Below are positions 56,255 through 64,000 of a stretch of DNA of 64,000 nt, piece by piece (within the stretch, counting starts at the first letter, position 1; each line of letters starts with the position of its first letter). The translations under genes were made by a program, and so were the position numbers. The notes under the pieces were generated by a model that saw only the letters and a list, made by a program, of their open reading frames with translations, did not search any database and was not told the DNA's origin. This DNA comes from Gymnothorax reevesii (taxonomy: Eukaryota; Chordata; Actinopteri; Anguilliformes; Muraenidae): contig CM056573.1 in assembly GCA_029721435.1 (NCBI GenBank), positions 3,382,001 through 3,446,000 of the forward strand, read 5' to 3'.

Positions 56255-56350
56255 AGCACAAAAAATGGAAAATTATGGTCCCTCTGCTCACTTCAACAAC
56301 AAGGTAGACGAGCTGCTAAGAGTGTCGCACCAGACACACAGTCAGCCATG
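56255..56350 (+). pseudogene. Second piggyBac N-terminal fragment, opposite strand
   Basis: The plus-strand peptide STKNGKLWSLCSLQQQGRRA then AKSVAPDTQ matches the same conserved segment as the minus-strand copy at 55757-55830. The two fragments sit head to head within one element. Confidence 0.6.
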
Positions 56351-56996
56351 GTGAAGACAAGGATCATTATTCGAGCTCTTCATATAACCATCGTTTGAAA
56401 ATATTGTACTTGAGATGATAATTTTAGAGGGGAGGCACGTGTGGTGAGAAAGACTTGGATGCGATCAACTTGCAAGCCGACATTGGCTTTCTCATTTGGC
56501 AGGGGTTCACAAGTCAATTTGTTTCCCACATGCCCACACCATGAGACGTATCGAAGTTCTCGAGGGAATAGTCGTTTTCCCCACCACCCTGTTATGTACG
56601 AACTCAAAAGTATCAACTCTGCACCTGCAGGTGTGGGGATGTGAGGTCACACACACAGACAGACAAGTTTTACACAGCTAAAACAGCTTGGGGTCAAATT
56701 GACCCCTGAGGAACACCAATGCGTGCAATATGTGTTCAGCACATTGAAAAAATATCATCATCATAATTTTATGTTAAATCAGTTGTCCCCATCAAATTAG
56801 GAAAAGTCATGAAATATGAAGCAAAAAAACAAGTGTTTGCTACTAACATGGCAATATCCCCCGCCGCCTCAATTTTATGTGTCCGTACGGATGGACGGAC
56901 GGACGAAGTCCAATGCTATATGAAAAAGTCAACTATTAGTTTTTGAATGATAAACATTGAATGGGGTCAAATGGACCCCAAGGATAATAGGAGGGT

Positions 56997-59900
56997 AACA
57001 GTTGTGATTAATCGGAATTATGTGAAATAAGTCAATGCTGAAGTTGCCAAACTGTAATAGTGTCATTGGAATGACAAAGTGGGCCATCAGCTAATCGTCA
57101 CAATACTGGGAGCAAAATACCTCCCTTCTCGAGAAGACGGTCGGACGAGGAATCCTTATGTTAAAATCTACTTCATCCACCACACGTAACTGATGCTCCT
57201 TCCGGGTGATGTTTGAAGATGCATGAAGATTCAGACTCTCGCCCTGCTCCCGCAGAGCTGCCGATCATTTTAATTCCATCCACACGAACACTGACTTTCT
57301 TCCAGTGTGTGACCAGGGAGATCTTTCTGTCGCCGTAGCCTCGGGGTCGCTTTTGTGGTGGGTTAGGCCAGGGTTCTCTGCAGAGTACAGACATAATACA
57401 CTGTGAAATGAATTTTGATTTGATTTTTCACAGTTTATGTTGCTCATTTATGTTCCTTGAATTCTCCCGTCTTCCATTTCGCCCGACTTTTCCTGACCGT
57501 CCTCGACTGGCCACCGGTTTCAGTTAAGAGCAAAACACATGAGTCTCTGTAATGAGTCCATAAACGAACAGTTACTCCAGAGCGGAGTGAAATGCTCATT
57601 TAAACATAAATCTGAGCCGGGGTCCAGCTCTGAGGTGTGATGTTGGGAGGATGTGGAGGATAAGTGATCGGGATCATCTCTCGCTCTGTCTCGTGAGTCT
57701 CTGATTTAGTTCATTAAGTTTACATGTCTGCTGTAGTATTTTAGTCCGCAGTGCTTTGTTTCAGTGCTTTGGTCATTGGAGGTGCCATCTGTTCTACAGT
57801 TAATTTAGTCTCACCAATCTGCCCTTAGATGATTTCTGCGCTCATCAATGCTTCACTTTTTCGCCACTTTTTTTTCCACTGAAATCGTTGTGCCAACATC
57901 GCCCTCATTGTGACAACAATATTGTTCACTTGCCTATTAGGTTCTTATGTGCTCAACGGAGAAACTGTACTTTACTGCTGCGCTTAATTGATAATTGAAA
58001 GGCAATAAATGCTACTGGGTCTGTTAAATTTTCAATGTTCATGTACTGTAGTGTTAAGGATGTCTTATTGAATGCACAAGGCATTGATTTTGCTTATTGT
58101 GACTCCATAATTGGAGGGATCTGCACATTTTTAGACATGCAGTTTTGCTTTTGCTCACTTTCCGCTGCATGTCTTTCAAATTTCTCAGAATATTCCAGAC
58201 ATCCTAATGCTGTTTAGTAATCACCGGCACTGGTGAGTAAATATGCACTTGATGTCAACCACACCAGGCAAGTAAAATATTTTTGGAAAACAGCAGCTGA
58301 TGTAGCCTTTCTTCTTGGAATCTGGGACAGATTCTCATCCATATGAAGTAACCTGATTGCATGAATCTTCGCTTCCGGCAGCTACTGACATCTTGATGAT
58401 GTTCACCATTAAGAGAAACTTCAAATGCAAAATACTCACAGTTTATACATTCATGACTTTAAATACATTCTCAGGCTGTCTTCTGTGTGGGGTGATTTAT
58501 AACTCACTGTAACCTACTTTATCCGATGCAGTGGAGACGAATAGCCTTCCTTTATCAGTGACAAACAGCTTTGCTCGCATTTAAAATGAAGAAAATGCAT
58601 TAATATCGCGCATCTAATTCCCTGTAGACTTGTTTAATATCATAAACCATAAAACCAATCATGCTGAATAAACTTTGTATCTTTTCGTATTGTTTCATTC
58701 ATTAGATTATGAAATTGGCATCATGTCTTTCAGAGCACATGTGAGTCCATGCCAAGTGGTTGATACCACATCCAGTATTCTTTAGGGCAACAAATGTCAA
58801 ATTAATTTTTCTCATTCTAAAATGGCTCTGGTGTCATTATTTTAAAAGGGATATCTTATGAACATCTTAAAATTAAAACAAACATAGGCATGCATAAATT
58901 AATACAGAATAAACATTCACAATACATGCACTCCAACATCCTCCGCTTCCCTGAGCATCACTATGGAAATTATGTTTTGCCTCATCGCACCTTTGGAGAT
59001 TGTTAGCGCTGATAAGATCCATATTCATTGTGAAAACTTCTTAGTGAGCCTCATAAATAAAAGAACTCATAAATATTTGCATTTTTGCCATGATAAAAAT
59101 GTATTGGATGCAGAGACATGTTTCGATGACAATATTTTCAGAAATATCATTTCTGAATGTTGTCCCCTGTGGTGCGCCACGGAGTACATATCAACGACAA
59201 CATTTCTGCTGCAAAAACTACTAACACCACCTCTACAACTACTACATATAATAATAATTATAATAGAACTGTAAGAAGCATTTGTGAGCTGAAACAAAGG
59301 CCACTGTCTGACAAAAGAAAAGGTGATTCTCCACTGAAAGGTTTGTCCTAAAGTATGTCTGAACATGAAGTTCAGAATTGACCGGCGGTAAATATGAAAA
59401 AGTGAAGTACTTGTGTACATCTCTCTTGCAGTGTTGTGTCATCATTGGCCAATCTGAGGCAGCCATTTCTTTGCACTCGTGGCATTCTCGATTCAGTAGA
59501 AATATTCCTGTGCTTTCTAAAGGTGTGTCTGAGATCTTCAGTGAACTGGGAATATTCCTCAATCTGAGCAGGAAAAGTTCTCTCAAACGCCTCTTATGGA
59601 GGGAATTAATTCCCACCGAGGAGCTTCAGTATTATTTCTGAGCTCCCAGTTTAGAGAACTAAATATGAAGTAAATAATATGGCTTTAATTCAATATGCTT
59701 TCAGGACTACAGTTAATGCTTAACAACTGAAAGTGAGAAATACTATAATGACAATGACATTGTGAAATAGGATGTTCTCATGAACCATACGACCTGCTGT
59801 TTCAGAAGTAAAGTTGTTGTTGCTAGCTAACAGATTCACTCAGTGCAAGGTGTTTGCTGATGTTAAAATGGAACATTTTTCTAGGCATAGCTCTTGAATG

Positions 59901-60616
59901 CACCAGGGTGGGACCTGGGAAGTTTAAATGAGAAACTTCCCAGTTCCCCAGATTAAAATTCCAAGATTTAAAGGCTTAGCTCCTATTGCTTTTCAAAGGT
60001 AGCACGATTACGCAGCTTCCTTAGAAAGCCACTTAAATATCTGATATCTTCTTTAGATTTCTGTATTTGGCATTGAGCCGATTAACACCCTGTAGCGATC
60101 CTGACTGAAACCGGTTCAGTAGTTACATGCCAAAATGGAATTAGAAGTATTGAGATGAAAATTCACAGGTAGAGGCTGAACTGTTTTCTGACTTCTGCTT
60201 TTTTCAGGCGATGGCTGCCAAACGCGCTTGTCTCCTAATGTGGTGATAATAAGGTGATTTGTCACATCTTGAATGTCTGCATAACTGTTTCTCCCCGCAG
60301 TCCAGCCATCTTAGCCAGTTTCAGTCTTGTTTTTTAAATGAATCGCTATTATTCAATCGTCGTCTCATTCACCTCCCCTAACCTTGCATTACTTCCCCGT
60401 ACTCTACACGCGTACTCCGCGCACGTGCTCTCACTTTGTTAATTGTCGTCTCTGTTTATGTAAGTTCCTGGATTTTGTCTCCCCTTTGCTGGTCTTATAT
60501 CTTTGGTGTTTAAACGCAAACTACGAAGTATCTATTTATTAGGGAATCTGTTCCCAGATCCTGCAGTACAGCGAGTGGCGCTTCTCCTGGTCTCTTCTTC
60601 ACTCCAGTCCATGAGT
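56997..60616. other. Long stretch without a supported gene
   Basis: Several frames of 60-124 codons (for example near 57173-57394, 58963-59274 and 59242-59616) have no recognisable domain or convincing splice sites. No transposon terminus was recognised. Confidence 0.4.
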
Positions 60617-60751
60617 CTGCACCTGCCCTGCGCACCCTCATCTACAGGGCCTGACACCCCGGCGCCTGACCTCAGACCAGTCGTGTGCACCTGCCCTGCG
60701 CACCCTCACCTACAGGGCCTGACACCCCGGCGACTGAGCTCAGACCAGTCC
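60617..60751. repeat. 67-bp tandem duplication
   Basis: The unit starting TGCACCTGCCCTGCGCACCC occurs at 60618 and again at 60685, with a few substitutions (for example CATCTACAGG against CACCTACAGG). Confidence 0.9.
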
Positions 60752-61254
60752 CTTCTACTTCGCTGAGCCTGACCTCCAGTGTGTCTGTGCATCGCTGACT
60801 CCTGCCAGACCTTGGGCCGCCTGCTCGTCTTCTGATAATCCTTTTCTGTTTGTGATCAGTTGAAGCTCCCATCTTCTATTTATTGAAGACACCCTCGAAG
60901 CTCATCTGAGCAGCTCCTGAGTTCTCATGTATGACAGAACGGCCTCACTGCTCACGCACCCAGCAGATCTCCCTCACCCAGCTGAAGCTCTCCACTCCTG
61001 AGGAATACGCTGGAGGAAACGAAGGGCGAAACTACACCAACTACACGGTCTGTCGGGGGCATTTCCAGTCTGCTCGCCTCTATCGGTGAGTTTCCAAAGA
61101 CCACGTCTGACTGCAGCAGCTCCTCACCACCGTCAGGCCTCAGTTGCCGTTCGAGTCATTTCTGAGTCATGCTTGCACTCAGATGCCATTTTGCCTCCTT
61201 GTGTTTACTTAGCTAATGGCTAACCTAAACAGAGACTTACAAATGTATTTTTAT
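60752..61254. other. Flank with one weak candidate exon
   Basis: Apart from 60931-61085 nothing was recognised. The left boundary of the decayed Tc1-like element lies at 61255. Confidence 0.4.
60931..61085 (+). CDS. Weak candidate exon, unknown product
   Basis: An open stretch MTERPHCSRTQQISLTQLKL then STPEEYAGGNEGRNYTNYTV and CRGHFQSARLY, which ends at a strong donor (TATCG then GTGAGT at 61086). The composition looks protein-like, with two NYT sequons, but no family is recognised. CATGTATGACAG near 60927-60937 could be an acceptor inside the assumed start. It could be a chance ORF. Confidence 0.2.
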
Positions 61255-61931
61255 TATGCACCAATGAGCCAAAACATTAAAAACACTCAGATGTGAAGCA
61301 AATGACTTTGATTATCCGGTAATGACGGGGTATATTGAAGTCCGCAGATTGACCTTGGGAGGCAAACAGACGATTCTCATTGACTGGCTGGAAACAGATG
61401 AAATGGGTCCTGAGCAACTTTGAAGTTTGAAGCCAAATCGCGATGGTCAGTCAAGTGGGTTGGAGCATCTCCGAAGCGCTGAGACTTCTGGGATACTCCC
61501 AGTTGGCATCGGTGAGTGTATGGATTGCTGTCCCAGGAGGGTCAAACCATGGAGCAGCGACAGAGCGTTGGGCCCAAGGCTCACTGATGCATCAGGATGA
61601 TGAAGGCTATCCTGCATGGTTTAAACCGGCATCGAAGGTACTGCAGCATGTCTCGGAATTTTAATGCCACTTATGAGGAGAATGTGTCGAAGCATACAGT
61701 TTATCATGCCCTGCAGTGCAGACCAATCAGAGCGCTCATTCTAACCCCTGTCCACCACTGAGAGCACATAATATGGGCACAATGTTGGAACTGGACCTTT
61801 GTGTAGTTAAAGAAGTACCCTAGCCCACCGAGTCCCGTTTTCTGTTACATAACATAACATGAATGGCAAGAACAGACCTTTCAGCCCAACTAAGCTCGAC
61901 AGTTTCTTTATACTATTGTGAATATATCCCT

Positions 61932-62459
61932 TCAGATACTGAATGACTCAATGGTATCTAGCATTAAGTCAAGCCTGCTCTTGGAAACCCCCAAGGTCTC
62001 TGCCTCAACAGTATGGTCAGGCAAGCTATTCCACATTGAAATTACTCTTTGGGTGAAGAAATATTTCCGAATATCAGTGCTAAATTTACCTTTGGTCAAC
62101 TTCCATTTGTGATCCCGAGTTCTACTCACAACACTTGGTCGAAGGAATCCTACATAATTCACTTTGTTAATCCCTTTAACATATTTAAAGACCTCAATCA
62201 AATCACCCCTTAGTCTCCTTTTTCTAAGACTAAAGAGATTAAGGATCTTCAGCCTCTTCTCATAGCTTTCATCTTTTATACCTGGAATTAGCTTAGTGGC
62301 TCTTCTCTGAACTTTCTCTAGAGCCTCTATATCTTTCTTAAAGTATGGTCCCCAGAACTGTACACAATACTCCAGATGTGGTCTAATGAACGTGTTGTAC
62401 AAAAGAACCATCACCTCCTTAGATTTGTACTTAATACTTTTGGCAATGTATCCCAGCAA
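61932..62459 (-). pseudogene. LINE ORF2 C-terminus
   Basis: In-frame continuation of 62460-63666 after TAG 62460-62462: LLGYIAKSIKYKSKEVMVLL, then YNTFIRPHLEYCVQFWGPYF and EALEKVQRRATKLIPGIKDE. This is the region after the reverse transcriptase in CR1/Jockey-type proteins. Ends at TGA 61932-61934, about 80 bp before the tail. Confidence 0.85.
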
Positions 62460-63666
62460 CTAATTAGCTTTTCTAACTCCTACGGCACAATTGCTAGAAC
62501 CTGTGAGGGTTTGGTCAACAATCACTCCCAGATCTTTCTTGTGTGCAGCACATTCCAGTTTTATACTTCCCATGAAGTAATCGCTTCTTATGTTTTTATT
62601 ACCTACATGTACAACTTTACATTTCGCTACATTAAATTTCAGTTTCCACATTTCTGCCCAATTCTGGATTCTATCCAAATCAACCTGAATCACTTTAGTG
62701 GACTCTAAACTATTTGCCAAACCCCCCAATTTAGTATCATCTGCAAATTTAACCAATCTGCTCTCAATATTCCTATCAAGGTCATTAATGTAGATGAAGA
62801 ACAGCAGGGGTCCCAACACCGATCCCTGGGGGACGCCACTCCCCACCATACCCAGCTCAGATGAGATACCACTGACCACCACTCTTTGTGTTCTGTCCTG
62901 TAACCAGTTTTGAATCCACTTCAGAATACCTCCTGTAACTCCAATGGAGCTCATTTTAAAAATTAGTCTCTTATGTGGTACTGTATCAAATGCTTTCTGA
63001 AAATCCAAGTATATGATGTCATAAGCCCTGCTCTGGTCATACATCCTGGTGGCCTCTTCAAAAAATTCCAGAAGGTTTGTCAGGCATGACCTTCCCTTCC
63101 GAAAACCATGTTGGCTATCCTTCAAGATACTGTTCCGTTCAAGAAATAAGTCTAGCTCATCTTTTATGATAGATTCCAATATTTTGCACGCAATGTAAGT
63201 TAAACTGACTGGCCTGTAGTTTCCTGGCTCGGTACGGTCCCCTTTCTTATATATTGGTATTATATTGCCCTGTTTCCAATAATTTGGTATTTCTCCAGTT
63301 TCTAAAGACCGTCTGAAGATGGCGGATAGCGGCTTAAAGATGATCTCACCAACTTCCCTGAGCATTCTAGGATATAAGCCATCAGGACCCGCCACCTTAT
63401 CTGCCTTTAATTTATGCAACTTGTCTAATACTTCGTTATCCGGAACCTCAATTTCCGCTAAATAATCTTGAGCATTGGACATGCCCTCTGGCCAAATAAA
63501 GACCCCCTCTGAGGTAAAATTCTCAACAAAGTAACTATTTAAGGCATCCGCAATATCCTTGTTATCATATAGCAGCGATCCGTTTTTATTCTTTATGCAC
63601 TTAACCTACACTTTCCATTTTCTGCTACAGCACTGAAAGAAGCGTTTAGGGTTAGTTTTTGCTTCG
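62460..63666 (-). pseudogene. LINE reverse transcriptase
   Basis: The homologous frame runs from about 63666 (AEAKTNPKRFFQCCSRKWKV) through a TAG at 63606-63608 and on, with an ATG at 63482. Visible reverse transcriptase motifs: IYKKGDRTEPGNYRPVSLT, HGFRKGRSC, IYLDFQKAFDTVPHKRL, GVPQGSVLGPLLFFIYINDL and the catalytic LVKFADDTKLG. The endonuclease domain that should precede it is lost by truncation. Two in-frame TAG codons are the only stops across 580 codons, so this insertion is fairly young. Confidence 0.88.
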
Positions 63667-63893
63667 GCTGGGCACGAATGCATGATACAACTGGGGAACA
63701 GGTGGCATCAAGATGCTCTGTTGGAAGAAGACAAGCTGGTGGATGGAGTGCAGTACTGTGGTAAACGTTCTACTGGGAAACCCTGGGTTCAAGAATTTGA
63801 GTGGATGTCAGTTTGACAGAACTGCGTTTGCAGTTCAAGGAGGACCTACACAATATAATGCGAGTGGTTTTAATGTTTTGACTGGTTGATGTA

Positions 63894-64000
63894 TACTACA
63901 TTGGTCACAAGCGGTTTGAGTTTAGCTCCTTTGTTCTGGAAGACAGGAGTTAACCACCAGGGACCTGAAGATCCCGCTGAGGATCTCAACCAAACCTAAG
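63894..64000. other. Window end, nothing recognised
   Basis: Short flank right of the Tc1 relic, without identifiable features. Confidence 0.4.

Larger units (their letters stand above)
55241..56996 (-). mobile_element. Decayed piggyBac-type transposon
   Basis: Perfect 16-bp inverted ends ACCCTCCTATTATCCT (55241-55256) and AGGATAATAGGAGGGT (56981-56996). Subterminal GGGGTCA/TGACCCC words occur near 55285, 56692 and 56963. The CCC termini and the encoded peptide fit piggyBac. The expected TTAA flanks have decayed. It contains two opposing transposase N-terminal fragments and no catalytic domain that could be recognised. Confidence 0.75.
61853..63668 (-). mobile_element. 5'-truncated CR1/Jockey-type LINE nested in the Tc1 relic
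   Basis: On the minus strand it starts mid-ORF near 63668 and ends in a short tandem tail (ATGTTATGTTATGT) near 61853, where the Tc1 sequence resumes. 5' truncation and a tandem 3' tail are typical of target-primed non-LTR insertion. Family (CR1, Rex1 or related) not resolved. Confidence 0.85.
61255..63893 (+). mobile_element. Decayed Tc1-like element split by a LINE
   Basis: Imperfect inverted ends: CCAAAACATTAAAAACACTC at left (about 61271-61290) and GAGTGGTTTTAATGTTTTGA at right (63863-63882). Outer ends are at TATGCACC (61255) and GATGTATA (63893). Left of the LINE the plus strand gives a broken transposase N-terminus (GWSISEALRLLGYSQLASVS; HGAATERWAQG). Right of it are TGGGAAACCCTGGGTTCAAG and GGAGGACCTACACAATATAA, as in known fish Tc1-like elements. 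Part of the 3' half is deleted. Confidence 0.8.

Noticed and set aside
57173..57447. Overlapping minus-strand frames near 57.2-57.4 kb as a host exon
   Set aside because: No convincing splice pair and no recognised family.

Overview
The window looks like nuclear DNA of a ray-finned fish, most likely a teleost. The evidence is a vertebrate-type split gene of the SLC46 transporter family and a repeat population typical of fish: Gmr1-type and canonical Ty3/gypsy LTR elements, several Tc1/mariner layers, piggyBac and Harbinger remnants, tRNA-derived SINEs, and CR1/Jockey-type and RTE/Rex-like LINE pieces. There is no bacterial or viral gene organisation, no tRNA or rRNA gene and no CRISPR array.

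Host gene. One protein gene can be rebuilt on the minus strand by reading exons with matching splice sites and phases: exon 1 53220-53357, exon 2 47943-48669, exon 3 42240-42337, exon 4 39321-39459, exon 5 27624-27707, exon 6 26221-26377. Together they give about 447 residues of an SLC46-family (proton-coupled folate transporter-like) membrane protein. A short terminal exon was not found. The gene covers at least 27 kb because its introns are full of transposons. The 3' splice site of exon 5 uses an uninterrupted run of 20 C residues as its pyrimidine tract.

Left part (1-17 kb). SINE and hairpin repeats come first. Then comes a minus-strand Gmr1-like LTR retrotransposon (4192-10227, TSD CTAG), and 0.5 kb further a plus-strand canonical Ty3/gypsy element (10767-16393, TSD GTAC). 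The canonical element's two 364-bp LTRs differ at one base. It carries a textbook -1 frameshift signal between gag and pol, and its only visible coding lesion is one extra G in a G run inside protease.

Middle (17-54 kb). A promoter-like CpG-rich patch, a 167-bp TTAA MITE, a Harbinger remnant and a decayed Tc1 with a 210-bp tandem duplication precede the transporter gene. Intron 4 holds a second Gmr1-like element (29996-37450, plus strand, antisense to the gene, TSD GTAT), itself split by a Tc1-like transposon (about 35341-36846) with perfect 28-bp inverted repeats and an open 337-aa DD34E transposase. Other introns hold a 15/30-bp minisatellite, a TTAA-flanked 2.2-kb unit with a LINE-derived fragment, and two oppositely oriented LINE pieces.

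Right part (54-64 kb). A decayed piggyBac (16-bp perfect inverted repeats) and a decayed Tc1-like element (61255-63893) split by a 5'-truncated CR1/Jockey-type LINE dominate. One weak candidate exon lies at 60931-61085.

Most notable: the Gmr1-like copies carry integrase upstream of reverse transcriptase, with a SCAN-like capsid region; the canonical gypsy has a slippery heptamer followed by a potential H-type pseudoknot; and a possibly still active Tc1 sits inside an LTR element inside a host intron. All family calls come from reading motifs by eye, without database searches.
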